Shown: in pieces, positions 52,936 to 62,259 of the stretch | Position numbering within the stretch: the stretch's first letter is position 1 | Layout: every line of letters starts with the position of its first letter | Source of the DNA: Gammaproteobacteria bacterium | Lineage (GTDB): Bacteria > Pseudomonadota > Gammaproteobacteria > Pseudomonadales > Azotimanducaceae | Assembly: GCA_012960535.1 (NCBI GenBank) | Contig: DUBB01000002.1 | Location: forward strand, 62,001 to 126,000 | Length of the DNA: 64,000 nt | Direction of reading: 5' to 3' | Made by a program: the position numbers and the translations under genes | The notes under the pieces: generated by a model | What the model was told of the DNA's origin: nothing | Seen by the model: only the letters and a program-made list of their open reading frames with translations | Databases searched by the model: none

Positions 52936-53337
52936 TTATTTTTGGATCATGAAGCTGGCATCGCATTCTGCTATCAGCGTATTAGTTGAGATTAAGCGCA
53001 TTTCTGCTGAGAGCATGGCCAGCGGGCCTCTTTGTCTGGTGCGCCAGCTCCGCACCGAAACGCCCTCTCCGGTGGGAAGAGAAGTCTTAAAACGAATATC
53101 GCACTTCGCTGTAACGGCCTTCATTCCCCGCAAATAAAGCCAGTTGGCCATGACATCATCCAGCACGCTAAAAATAATACCGCCGTGTGTAATGCCGTCG
53201 TAACCACAGTGCAACTCACCGGGGGTAAAAGTGCTGACACATTCGTCGTCCTGTAACCGGAACTTCAGCTTTAGCCCGCTGGCATTGCCGGGCCCGCACA
53301 CAAAACAGCGGTTGGCATCACTCCTTATTGAATCCAT
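52936..53337 (-). CDS. Hotdog-fold thioesterase (PaaI/THEM4-like)
   Basis: A 133-residue hotdog protein. The N-terminal NRCFVCGPGNASGLKLKF is characteristic of the THEM4-like group, and HCGYDGITHGGIIFSVLDDVMANWL forms the central helix that carries the catalytic acid. Such enzymes hydrolyse acyl-CoAs. It ends 4 bp before the RDD gene on the same strand, which suggests a two-gene transcript. The substrate is unknown. Confidence 0.85.
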   Translation of the reverse strand: MDSIRSDANRCFVCGPGNASGLKLKFRLQDDECVSTFTPGELHCGYDGITHGGIIFSVLDDVMANWLYLRGMKAVTAKCDIRFKTSLPTGEGVSVRSWRTRQRGPLAMLSAEMRLISTNTLIAECDASFMIQK

Positions 53338-53471
53338 TGTGTTCAGGCTCCGTTATTACATTTTGGTGGTTGGGTCCTACCAAGCAGCGGAAAACCCTTA
53401 AAAAGATAAAGCTTTTCAGACGGAATTCCTAACCCAGGGCGAGCATACATTATGACGCTGTTATATTTTAT

Positions 53472-54257
53472 TTATGTTTTGATTTGTGGGTTGTTGCTGG
53501 CTGTCCTGGCTTCTTTTAATTCCTTTCTGGCCAGTCTGCTCAAAAAAGCAATATCGGCACCGAGGCTGACAAAATTAAAACCCAGGGCCAGATAGCGCAG
53601 GGAGTATTCCAACGAAAGGGTATGGATGCCAGCTGCCACGCCGTTTTTTTGACAGGCTGCCAGTATTTTTTTTACGGCAACCAGATGTTCGGGGTGGCTG
53701 TTGTCTCCGGTCGGGGCCATATTCAGGGCATAGGCTAGATCCGACGGTCCAATATAAGCTGCATTTACACCCGGTGTTGACAGGATATCGTCTAGGTTTT
53801 CCAACGCTTCAGCAGTTTCAATCATTACGATACAAGCCATGTGCTCATTGGCCTCCTGGATGTATCCGGGGCCGCCATATAGAGCTGCACGGATAGGACC
53901 AAGAGAGCGCATGCCTTCGGGTGGATAGCGGCAAGCTGCCACTGCGCGCTCTGCTTCTTCCCGATTATTGACAAGCGGGACAATAACACCATAGGCACCC
54001 GCATCAAGAACTTTCATTATTTCATAGGGTTCATTCCAGGGAACTCTAACAAAAGGCAGGGTCGAGGTTGTTGAAATGGCCGGTAGAATCCGTTTGATGT
54101 CATTAAAATCCAACAGGCCATGCTGCATATCCAGGCATAACCAGTCGAAACCAATATGAGCCATGGTCTCAGCGCTATGGATTGAATCAATTGATAACCA
54201 GCCACCAATCGTCTGCTTATTTTCACGCCAGGCATTAAGAACATGGTTTTCTCTCAC
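53472..54257 (-). CDS. HpcH/HpaI family class II aldolase
   Basis: A 261-residue metal-dependent aldolase of the HpcH/HpaI group. WLSIDSIHSAETMAHIGFDWLCLDMQHG starts the barrel; the metal ligand Glu is in CIVMIETAEALENL and Asp in YIGPSDLAYAL. The family cleaves 4-hydroxy-2-oxo acids into pyruvate and an aldehyde. No sugar-acid or aromatic meta-pathway genes adjoin it, so the physiological substrate is open. It lies 41 bp downstream of the plsC-like gene on the same strand. Confidence 0.88.
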   Translation of the reverse strand: MRENHVLNAWRENKQTIGGWLSIDSIHSAETMAHIGFDWLCLDMQHGLLDFNDIKRILPAISTTSTLPFVRVPWNEPYEIMKVLDAGAYGVIVPLVNNREEAERAVAACRYPPEGMRSLGPIRAALYGGPGYIQEANEHMACIVMIETAEALENLDDILSTPGVNAAYIGPSDLAYALNMAPTGDNSHPEHLVAVKKILAACQKNGVAAGIHTLSLEYSLRYLALGFNFVSLGADIAFLSRLARKELKEARTASNNPQIKT

Positions 54258-54298
54258 TAGGATCTCCTGTTAATTTAGATGGGCAGGTAATAATTACA

Positions 54299-55024
54299 TT
54301 ATGGATGAGTCAATGCATTGACTATTTGTTGTCTGACGTGATCTTTGAGGTCATCCAGGTCAGTAAGGGTCAGTAGGTTGGTGGCTATGGGCTGATGAAT
54401 CTGCATGCTGACTTGGCCCGGTTTCCAGTCCACAGTTCCGTTTGGAACCAGTTTGCCGGTATCGTGAAGACTAACGGGTAAAATGGGTAGTCCCAGTTCG
54501 ATGGCTAACCTGAAGGCACCCTTTTTGAAAGGCAAGACATCGTTATCATCTGATCGTGTGCCTTCAGGAAAAAACACAATCGACATGCCGTTTTTTATTT
54601 TTTGTGATGCTCGATTAATACTGGAGATGGCCGATTGAGGGTTAGAGCGATCGATCAGGATGTGCCCCATAGCTTTGCAGGCAGCGCCCAGTATAGGTAT
54701 TGCTCCCAATTCCTTTTTCATGACCCATTTGAATTCCACTGGGGAAAAACCATAGACAAGATAAATGTCAATCAAGCTCTGATGGTTGGCTGCAATGACA
54801 TAGGATTGGCCAGGCTGGACGTTGCTCCTGCCGGTCACGGTTGCTTTGATTAGACAGCAGCGAAGATTGATTCGGGCCCATCGTGTTGCCAGGGTTCTGG
54901 ATCCGAAATCAGCCAGGCCAATAAAGGATAGCAGGATTAAAATGGAGCCGGCTAACGAAGTCGTCACTATCAGGACAGGATAAATGGCGAACCATTTGTA
55001 ACAATTTGAAATAGCTTGAATCAT
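54299..55024 (-). CDS. 1-acyl-sn-glycerol-3-phosphate acyltransferase (PlsC-like)
   Basis: A 241-residue acyltransferase. The first motif NHQSLID gives the His-x4-Asp pair; the others include KELGAIPILGAACKAMGHILIDRS and the FPEGTRS box. An N-terminal hydrophobic segment (about 15-38) anchors it to the membrane. It transfers an acyl chain to lysophosphatidic acid in phospholipid synthesis. The gene could be a second PlsC-type enzyme rather than the main one, which cannot be decided here. Confidence 0.88.
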   Translation of the reverse strand: MIQAISNCYKWFAIYPVLIVTTSLAGSILILLSFIGLADFGSRTLATRWARINLRCCLIKATVTGRSNVQPGQSYVIAANHQSLIDIYLVYGFSPVEFKWVMKKELGAIPILGAACKAMGHILIDRSNPQSAISSINRASQKIKNGMSIVFFPEGTRSDDNDVLPFKKGAFRLAIELGLPILPVSLHDTGKLVPNGTVDWKPGQVSMQIHQPIATNLLTLTDLDDLKDHVRQQIVNALTHP

Positions 55025-55072
55025 ATCTCGGACCCTACCAGTATGTCGGCAACATTGTCGAAGATCTGTTCT

Positions 55073-55936
55073 TCAAGGCTGCGTCGTGCCCGCAGCAACC
55101 GGTATTTCTCCGGCTACCGTGGTTCTCAGCATTTCCCTGCGATGACCTTTGTAATCGGATGTGGCGCAGTGTTGGGTACATCGGTTATCCCACATGGCAA
55201 GCGTTCCCGGCTGCCATGACAGCCGCGAGGTGAGAGAAGGATTAACAGCCAGTTGATTCAGGTAATCCAGTAATGGTTTGCTTTCTGCTTCGGTCATAGC
55301 TTCAAAACGTATCGAATAGGTTGGGTTAATCCACAGTGCATTTTGCCCGGTTACCGGGTGTTGTCGAACCACTGGATGGATCTGTTCAACAGGCTGCTGT
55401 TTATCATAGTGTATTTCCATATTCTCCAGATGGTCGCCAAGGGTGCTGTCAGGGCCGTATGATCGTATGGCACTGTGAACACAGTTCAGGCCTGATAGTT
55501 TGCGTTTCATCCCGGGTGATAGAGTTTCATAGGCTTTGTATAGATTGCTGTAGAGGGTATCACCACCCACGGGTGGAGTATCCACCGCATACAGTAGGGT
55601 TCTGCTAGGAGGGCGGGCCTGGAAGGTGAAATCAGTATGCCAGCCGGCACCAAAACTACGGCCAGATTTCTCATTGGCCTCCTTGATAATGGGAACCACG
55701 TCGGGCCAGTCGCTCAAGCCAGTCAGATAAGGGGTTTCGCCGACGCCACCAAGACGTTCGGTCAAGGCGTACAGGGAGGCCGGACATAGGCTTTGTCCTC
55801 GGATGGCAATAACCAGATACTCGTGGAAGGCCTGTTCAAGCAGTTCAAAATCCGTGTCGCTGATATCACTAACATCGATTCCAGTTACTTCGGCGCCCAG
55901 GCTGCCGGAGATCGGATTTATGGATAACTTTGCCAT
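55073..55936 (-). CDS. TauD/TfdA family 2-oxoglutarate dioxygenase
   Basis: A 287-residue Fe(II)/2-oxoglutarate dioxygenase. The iron triad can be placed: HTDFTF (His-x-Asp) and the distal His in MWDNRCTQHCATSDY; the following Arg in HRREMLRTTVAG binds 2-oxoglutarate. Members oxidise sulfonates, aryloxyacetates and carnitine-like compounds. No taurine transporter or sulfonate gene lies near, so the substrate is unknown. The gene is 48 bp upstream of the plsC-like gene, with the next gene on the other side a pseudogene. Confidence 0.9.
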   Translation of the reverse strand: MAKLSINPISGSLGAEVTGIDVSDISDTDFELLEQAFHEYLVIAIRGQSLCPASLYALTERLGGVGETPYLTGLSDWPDVVPIIKEANEKSGRSFGAGWHTDFTFQARPPSRTLLYAVDTPPVGGDTLYSNLYKAYETLSPGMKRKLSGLNCVHSAIRSYGPDSTLGDHLENMEIHYDKQQPVEQIHPVVRQHPVTGQNALWINPTYSIRFEAMTEAESKPLLDYLNQLAVNPSLTSRLSWQPGTLAMWDNRCTQHCATSDYKGHRREMLRTTVAGEIPVAAGTTQP

Positions 55937-56154
55937 GGGAGATCTATTACTAAGTAGGTTTTAGTCATACTGAAGTATAAGTTGGTGGTTGTGGTTTAGG
56001 GAAGGTCTAATTAGAGGTCGACTTCTCCATAAAAGGGGCGCCAGTTTCTTTATAATCAAGGTCCAACGGCAGTCATAAGGATCACGGATAAGTTGAATTT
56101 GGCTCACCCAGATATTCTGCAGGTGCCTGCAAGGCTCAAGCAAAATGGAACCGC

Positions 56155-56473
56155 GTGATACTTAATTTATTCATTGATCGGCCACGCCGTATATTAAATC
56201 AAGGTAGCGCCGTACTTTTTGTGATAGATCTGCGTCGCGAAGTATTGGGTAACTGTGCCCTGAGTGACCAGGTCAGTGAGTTATCGAAAATGACATTGTT
56301 GAAACTTAGGGCCTCGGCCTGGGTCACGGGCTCGCTGAGGTAATTTCCAAGAGGCACAGACATCAGGGTGCCAGGGTGCTCTGCCCGGAATCGAACTGGC
56401 GATTGATACTGCAATGCAGTTATATAGTGAATTGGGTTTCACAGAGAAACCTTTTCCGGATCATGCTGAATAG
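56155..56473 (+). pseudogene. Decayed GNAT acetyltransferase
   Basis: Three frames together spell a GNAT N-acetyltransferase. One frame gives GSAVLFVIDLRREVLGNCALSDQVSELSKMTLLK up to a stop near 56341. A second frame then gives AEVISKRHRHQGARVL (the acetyl-CoA loop). A third gives ELAIDTAMQLYSELGF and FPDHAE with a stop at 56471-56473, the usual C-terminal helix and strand. At least two frameshifts therefore separate recognisable blocks. The rest of the 715-bp gap (55937-56154 and 56474-56651) shows no credible gene, though the remnant may extend a little upstream. Confidence 0.7.
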
Positions 56474-56651
56474 GGTCGAGTATATGTTTATACGGAGCGG
56501 GCTCTTTAAGGTGTTCTTTCTCATGACAGTGTTGCTGAGTTACTTTTCAAGGCAACCAGTCAGTCAGCGTAGGCCTCCGGGCTTTTGTCCTGGAGTTTGT
56601 TTACGTTAAAATGATTGAATTCCATCATCCGCAGACTAACAGGAGAGTTTC

Positions 56652-57014
56652 TTGGCACAGGCTAAATCGATCTTTTCAAAGATTATTGACAACGATATAC
56701 CAACCGAAAAAATTTATGAGGATGATCTGGCGATAGTCATCAAAGATATCCAGCCGCAGGCGCCCACCCACATCCTCATCATACCCAAGGAGCCTATTGC
56801 CCGGCTGGTGGATGCAACCGAGGATCATGCTGCACTGCTGGGACATTTGCTTCTGCTGGCCGGTAAGGTCACTAAAATGCTCGGTATAGATGACGCTTTT
56901 CGTCTGGTGATAAACAATGGTGAGGCGGCTGGGCAGACGGTTTTTCATTTGCATCTGCATATTCTCGCGAATAAATCCTTTGCGGAAACGGGACTCGGAA
57001 AGGAGTTCAGTTAG
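56652..57014 (+). CDS. HIT family (HINT-like) protein
   Basis: A 120-residue histidine-triad hydrolase. FSKIIDNDIPTEKIYEDD is the family start, HILIIPKEPIARL follows, and FHLHLHILA gives the triad. HINT proteins hydrolyse nucleoside phosphoramidates. The TTG start at 56652 follows AGGAG closely. It is 18 bp upstream of the GMC oxidoreductase gene on the same strand, although no functional link is known. Confidence 0.9.
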   Translation: MAQAKSIFSKIIDNDIPTEKIYEDDLAIVIKDIQPQAPTHILIIPKEPIARLVDATEDHAALLGHLLLLAGKVTKMLGIDDAFRLVINNGEAAGQTVFHLHLHILANKSFAETGLGKEFS

Positions 57015-57032
57015 GTGGGAAAGGCCAAGTAG

Positions 57033-58649
57033 ATGAGTCTGGAAGTAGATTACATTGTGGTTGGTGCCGGTTCGGCAGGCTGTGTCATGGCAAGACGGCT
57101 GGCTGAGCACCATTCTGTGCTGTTACTTGAGGCTGGTTCGAAAGCCTGGGGCTGGGATTTTCGCTTGCATATGCCGGCTGCCCTTTCGGAGGTGCTTGCC
57201 ACTGATCGATACAACTGGTTCTACCACTCAGAGCCTGAGCCGCATCTTAATCAAAGACGCCTGTATTGCCCGCGAGGCAAAGTGCTGGGTGGATCTTCAG
57301 CAATTAATGGCATGATTTTTGTTCGTGGTCATCGACAAGATTATCAGCGCTGGGCTGAACAAACGGGTTTAGCGGGATGGTCTTATCAGGATTGTTTGCC
57401 TTTTTTCAAGAAGTCGGAATCAATTGGCGGCCAGGACTTAGATTATAGAGGTGATTCGGGGCCGCTGAAAATCAGTCGTGGGAGCATTTCGAATCCATTG
57501 TATAAGGCGTGGTTAACCGCCGGGGTGGAGATGGGTCAAGGTCGAACAGATGATTTCAATGGTGTTCAACAGGAAGGCTTCGGTCTGTTTGATCGCACCA
57601 TCTTCAAAGGCAAGAGGCAAAGTACAGCCATCGCTTACCTGAGCAATGCAAAGATCAACAGCCGGCACCATCAGAATCAGGCAGGGGTCTCTATCATGAC
57701 TCGGGCAATGGTTCAGGAAGTTCTTTTTGATCAGGATCAGGCTGTGGGGGTCAAGATTAAAAGAGCAGGTGACATAGTGCAGGCCCGGGCGAGGAAGGAG
57801 GTTTTGCTTTGTGGAGGTGCTATTAACAGTCCGCAGTTACTCATGCTATCGGGAATTGGCCAGGCAGATGAACTGCGCAGGCAGGCCATTGATTGTCGCG
57901 TTGAGTCGCCGGGTGTTGGCAAAAACCTCCAGGATCATCTAGAGGTCTACGTTCAATACAGCCTAAAGAAGCCGGTCTCACTCTACCCGGTTACCAGATG
58001 GTATCGAAAGCCGTGGGTGGGTCTGCAATGGTACCTGAACCAGTCAGGGCCGGCGGCGAGTAACCATTTTCATACCGGTGCTTTTTTGCGTAGTGGGCTT
58101 GATCAGGGTTATCCTGATTTACAGTTTCATTTTTTGCCGATTGCTATGGACTATGATGGCAAGAATCAGTTTCAAGGCCATGGCCTTCAGGTTCATGTGG
58201 GGCCGATGAAACCAACCAGCAGAGGCTCGGTGTCACTTCGTTCGGATAATCCGCACGACTCGCCCAGCATCCAATTTAATTATCACGCAACGGAGCAAGA
58301 CAGATCAGTGATGTTCAGGGGAATCAACCTGGCACGGGACATTATGGCTCAGCCGGCATTTGAGCCTTATGTTGATCGGGAAATCCGACCTGGACCAGGG
58401 CAGGATGATCTGGATGCTTTTGTCAGACAGTTTGCAGAAAGTGCTTACCACCCGAGTGGCACCTGTCGCATGGGTGACGATGCCATGGCAGTGGTCGACC
58501 CGTCGGGCCGAGTCAGGGGCGTTAGCGGTTTACGCATTGTTGATGCTTCGATCATGCCCGAAATAACCAACGGTAATTTAAATGCTGTGGTGATCATGAT
58601 GGCTGAGAAGATCAGCCATGAGATTCTAAAAAGTGAAATATCGGGGTAA
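57033..58649 (+). CDS. GMC family oxidoreductase (choline-dehydrogenase-like)
   Basis: A 538-residue flavoprotein. The N-terminal FAD motif is IVVGAGSAGCVMARRL, the first GMC signature is GKVLGGSSAINGMIFVRGH, and the C-terminal His and Asn are in SAYHPSGTCRMG and EITNGNLNAVVIMMAEK. It oxidises a primary alcohol. No betaine-aldehyde dehydrogenase or BetI gene is near, so choline is only one of several possible substrates. Length is normal for the family. Confidence 0.92.
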   Translation: MSLEVDYIVVGAGSAGCVMARRLAEHHSVLLLEAGSKAWGWDFRLHMPAALSEVLATDRYNWFYHSEPEPHLNQRRLYCPRGKVLGGSSAINGMIFVRGHRQDYQRWAEQTGLAGWSYQDCLPFFKKSESIGGQDLDYRGDSGPLKISRGSISNPLYKAWLTAGVEMGQGRTDDFNGVQQEGFGLFDRTIFKGKRQSTAIAYLSNAKINSRHHQNQAGVSIMTRAMVQEVLFDQDQAVGVKIKRAGDIVQARARKEVLLCGGAINSPQLLMLSGIGQADELRRQAIDCRVESPGVGKNLQDHLEVYVQYSLKKPVSLYPVTRWYRKPWVGLQWYLNQSGPAASNHFHTGAFLRSGLDQGYPDLQFHFLPIAMDYDGKNQFQGHGLQVHVGPMKPTSRGSVSLRSDNPHDSPSIQFNYHATEQDRSVMFRGINLARDIMAQPAFEPYVDREIRPGPGQDDLDAFVRQFAESAYHPSGTCRMGDDAMAVVDPSGRVRGVSGLRIVDASIMPEITNGNLNAVVIMMAEKISHEILKSEISG

Positions 58650-58681
58650 AGTAATGGCAATCAACCTGTGTAGATGAGCTA

Positions 58682-59689
58682 ATGCCGGAATTTCCAGATA
58701 TGCTGTTTTTAAAGCCCCTTATTCCTATGCTGGTTACCCTGGGCACATCAGTTCTGGTGCTGTGGCTATGGAATCATTTTTTCATTAAGCGTAAGCGAAA
58801 TAGTTCGGACAATTCCAAGTTTGCCTATCAGTTAGTACAGTTTGTACTGGCGGTGAGTCTGTTGATATCAGTCATTATAGCGAGCCCCCTTGCTGAGGGA
58901 ACACGTAATCAGGTGCTGGCATTAATTGGTATCGTTATATCGGGTGTGATTGCATTTTCATCGACTGTTTTCGTAACGAATTTTATGGCTGCAGTCATGT
59001 TACGTGTAACCAAACCCTTCAGGGTTGGTGATTTTATTACCGTTGCGGGCTATATAGGAAAAGTTTCAGAGAAAGGTTTATTCGATACAGAAATACAATC
59101 CGAAAACCGAGAACTCATTGCAATTCCCAATGCCACTTTCCTGAGTAACCCGGTGGTTGTTTCGCAGAGCTCGGGTAGTATTGTTTACACCACGCTTTCT
59201 CTGGGCTACGAGGTGTCGCATAGTTACGTCAGGCCCTTGATGCTGCAGGCCGCTGAACAGTCAGGTTTAACCGATCCTTTCGTTCATATCACGCTATTGG
59301 GGGATTTTGCTGTGACTTACAAGGTGAGTGGTTTACTCAATGACGTACAATTGATTCTTACAGCAAAATCTCGGTTAAACCAGAATCTCCTGGATGTGCT
59401 GCACCTGGCGGGGATCGAAATAGTATCTCCCAGCGTGGCTCGGCACATCCAGCAGAATGAAAGCACCCGCCTCATCCCTGGCAGATTCCCCGTGCACAAG
59501 GATGAGAACCTGGTTCAGGCAGAAGAGATTGTGTTTGACAAGGCCATTGAAGCAAAGGAGCTGATGGCTGCCCGGAAATTAATCCTTAGGCGCCTGGATG
59601 AGAAAAGACAGGAAAAGTCTGGTGATGCTGAAATACTGGAGGCAGAACTGGAATTAATTGAGGATCAACTGGCAGCACTGCAGACCTAG
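58682..59689 (+). CDS. MscS-like mechanosensitive channel protein
   Basis: A 335-residue membrane protein. Three hydrophobic segments occur within the first 115 residues (about 10-28, 52-72, 82-112), followed by the MscS beta domain with FRVGDFITVAGYIGKVSEKGLFDTEI and the conserved IPNATFLSNPV. The C-terminal tail is coiled-coil-like (AEEIVFDKAIEAKELMAARKL). It probably acts as a small-conductance osmotic release channel. It lies between the GMC oxidoreductase gene and the copper ATPase gene on the same strand. Confidence 0.9.
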   Translation: MPEFPDMLFLKPLIPMLVTLGTSVLVLWLWNHFFIKRKRNSSDNSKFAYQLVQFVLAVSLLISVIIASPLAEGTRNQVLALIGIVISGVIAFSSTVFVTNFMAAVMLRVTKPFRVGDFITVAGYIGKVSEKGLFDTEIQSENRELIAIPNATFLSNPVVVSQSSGSIVYTTLSLGYEVSHSYVRPLMLQAAEQSGLTDPFVHITLLGDFAVTYKVSGLLNDVQLILTAKSRLNQNLLDVLHLAGIEIVSPSVARHIQQNESTRLIPGRFPVHKDENLVQAEEIVFDKAIEAKELMAARKLILRRLDEKRQEKSGDAEILEAELELIEDQLAALQT

Positions 59690-59737
59690 TCGAGTTTTAA
59701 GTAGGCTGGGATAGACATTATTTGTAGCGAGGTTTTA

Positions 59738-62173
59738 ATGAGTTCAACAGAGATACTGCTTCCAGTATTTGGCATGAGTTGCCACAACTGTGAACGAAAG
59801 GTAGAGGCCAGCATAGACCAGCTTCCAGGGGTGTCGTGGAGTAAGGCAGACCATACAGAAAACAGCCTTTGTGTCAAAGGCGCAGTATCCGTTGATGCCT
59901 TGCAGCAGCAGATCCTTGATCTGGGTTACCAGTTAACGCCGGAGGTAGCAGCAAGGATTGATCCCGAGCAGTCGGTCTCTTCCTATAGCGATGTCCCTGG
60001 CTTTAATTTAGACGTCAGCGGTATGAGTTGTGCCAGTTGCGTGCGGTCGGTTGAACGCGCCTTGATGGCATCTCCCGACGTGGTTCAGGCAGTGGTTAAT
60101 TATGCGGGAGGGACAGCCTTTGTGAGGAGCCACGGAGGCCTGCAAAGTTTGCTGGACGCGTTGGCTGATGCCGGATATCCAGGGCGACCACACAGCGACG
60201 ACCTAGATGAACAGGAACGCAGGATAAAGTCAGATTTTTCAGCAGCGGTGTTCAGGTCAGGCCTGGCGCTGGCGGCCGGCATCGTTTTCATGGTGGATAT
60301 GGTTATTCCGATTCTTCCATCCCTTGCTAATAAGCCGTCATGGCTGCTGATCTCTGCGCTGGTACTGATCGTTATTGGGGTCAGTGGTGGCCATTTTTAT
60401 CGTGGTGCTCTGAATTCACTGAAGCACGGCACCAGCACCATGGATACTTTGATCTCGCTAGGTACCAGTAGTGCCTGGCTGTATTCTACCGCTGTGATTG
60501 TGGCAGCGGACTGGTTTCCCTCAGCAGCACGATTACACTACTTTGAATCTGCTCTTTTCATTATTGGTTTTGTAAACCTGGGCAAGGCTTTTGAGCAGAA
60601 TGCTCGAGGTAAAGCCTCGCTTGCAGTGAGCCAGTTGCTGCGTCTCCAGCCTGCCATAGCCCATCGGCTTCTGGCTTCCGGTGAAATCGAAACGGTAGAC
60701 TGCAAAAGGGTATCGCCGGGTGACACGCTACGGGTAACGGCAGGTGAGTCGATTCCCCTGGATGGCCTGGTTGTTTCCGGTGGGGCGGAAATTAACCTTG
60801 CCATGTTGACTGGGGAATTTGCCCTTAAACCGGTTGGCAGGGGTGATCGTGTGACCGGTGGCTCGATGCTGGAAGCAGGCTCGGTCGATGTCTGCGTGGA
60901 CCGGACTGGCGCGCAGACCACGTTAGCTAAAATGATTGAGCTTGTCAGGCAGGCGCAGAATAGCAAGCCGCCGATGGCTCGGCTGGTAGATGAAATAGCG
61001 GCCTGGTTCGTGCCGGTAGTAGTTGGCCTTGCCGGTATGACCGTTGTAATCTGGTGGCAGTTCGCTACGCCTGAACTGTTGCCGTATGCCTTCATTAACG
61101 CTATCAGCGTTCTGATTATTGCCTGTCCCTGTGCCCTGGGCTTAGCTATCCCGATGTCGATTATGGTGGGCGTTGGTCGTGCCGCCAAGTCGGGAATACT
61201 GCTTCAGGACAGTTCAGCACTGCAGGTTGCAGGCAAGATCGATACGGTCGTGTTGGATAAGACGGGTACACTCACCCAGGGAGTCCCTGTGGTACAGAGT
61301 GTTCACTATGAGCAAGGCTTCGGCGCGGAAGATTTGGCCGATTGTCATGCCCTGTCGACCCATTCCCATCATCCTTTGGCCAAGGCAGTTAGCCGATACT
61401 GCCTGCAGGCAGGGTTAGCCGCAGTTGCAGTCGATGACGTGGAGTCAGTAGTCGGCCGCGGTATTAGCGGCTTGCGCGGTTCAACTCAGGTCGCCATGGG
61501 GAGTTTGCTTTTTTTGCGGGAGTTGGGCATGCAGCTGTCGCAAGGACTACCAGAGAGTGTGAATGGGCCCGTAGTCTACTGGGGAAGTGAAGGCAAAATA
61601 AAAGGTGTTTTTCATTTGCAAGATGAGTTGCGTGTGTCGAGCAAGTCTGTGGTTGCCGGCCTCCAGTCCAGGGGTTTACAGGTCATTATGCTAACCGGTG
61701 ACCATGAGGTCGCGGCCCGGCGCATTGCCGCCGAAGTACGCCTGGATGTTTTTCACGCTGCAATGACCCCGCAGGACAAGTTTTCTTTTATTCAGACATT
61801 ACAGGCCCAAGGGAAAAAAGTTGCCATGGTCGGTGACGGGATAAATGATGCTGCGGCTTTGTCAGTGGCAGATGTCAGCTTTGCCATGGGCCAGGGCACT
61901 GATGTTTCTATACAGGCTGCAGATGTAACTTTGTTGAATAATAATCTGGACGGCGTAATACAACTGCACCAGTTGTCTACACAGGTCGTAAAAAACATGT
62001 GGCAGAACCTTAGTCTTGCTTTTGGCTATAATATTTTGTTGATACCCATCGCTGCCGGAGCGCTTTTCCCGGTTTTTGGAATATTGATTGATCCAGCTTT
62101 AGCGGGTTTTGCGATGGCGATTTCTTCAGTCTCAGTGGTTTTAAATGCCCTCCGCTTGAGCCGGTCAACCTGA
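59738..62173 (+). CDS. copA: Copper-exporting P1B-type ATPase
   Basis: An 811-residue heavy-metal ATPase. Two N-terminal metal-binding domains carry FGMSCHNCERKV and VSGMSCASCVRSV. The membrane CPC site is Cys463-Pro-Cys465, the phosphorylated Asp507 is in LDKTGTLTQG, HSHHPLAKAV gives the P1B His-Pro pair and MVGDGINDAAAL the hinge. CPC and these HMA domains indicate Cu(I) efflux. No CueR-type regulator gene adjoins it. It is convergent with tcuB across an 86-bp gap that shows no clear hairpin. Confidence 0.94.
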   Translation: MSSTEILLPVFGMSCHNCERKVEASIDQLPGVSWSKADHTENSLCVKGAVSVDALQQQILDLGYQLTPEVAARIDPEQSVSSYSDVPGFNLDVSGMSCASCVRSVERALMASPDVVQAVVNYAGGTAFVRSHGGLQSLLDALADAGYPGRPHSDDLDEQERRIKSDFSAAVFRSGLALAAGIVFMVDMVIPILPSLANKPSWLLISALVLIVIGVSGGHFYRGALNSLKHGTSTMDTLISLGTSSAWLYSTAVIVAADWFPSAARLHYFESALFIIGFVNLGKAFEQNARGKASLAVSQLLRLQPAIAHRLLASGEIETVDCKRVSPGDTLRVTAGESIPLDGLVVSGGAEINLAMLTGEFALKPVGRGDRVTGGSMLEAGSVDVCVDRTGAQTTLAKMIELVRQAQNSKPPMARLVDEIAAWFVPVVVGLAGMTVVIWWQFATPELLPYAFINAISVLIIACPCALGLAIPMSIMVGVGRAAKSGILLQDSSALQVAGKIDTVVLDKTGTLTQGVPVVQSVHYEQGFGAEDLADCHALSTHSHHPLAKAVSRYCLQAGLAAVAVDDVESVVGRGISGLRGSTQVAMGSLLFLRELGMQLSQGLPESVNGPVVYWGSEGKIKGVFHLQDELRVSSKSVVAGLQSRGLQVIMLTGDHEVAARRIAAEVRLDVFHAAMTPQDKFSFIQTLQAQGKKVAMVGDGINDAAALSVADVSFAMGQGTDVSIQAADVTLLNNNLDGVIQLHQLSTQVVKNMWQNLSLAFGYNILLIPIAAGALFPVFGILIDPALAGFAMAISSVSVVLNALRLSRST

Positions 62174-62259
62174 TCTAAAGGCTTTGGCTTAGGTTGAAGC
62201 ACTTGTGTTAAAGATCTTGTTTTAAAGGGGGCAAGCTTAAAGACAATGGCCGACAGCAA

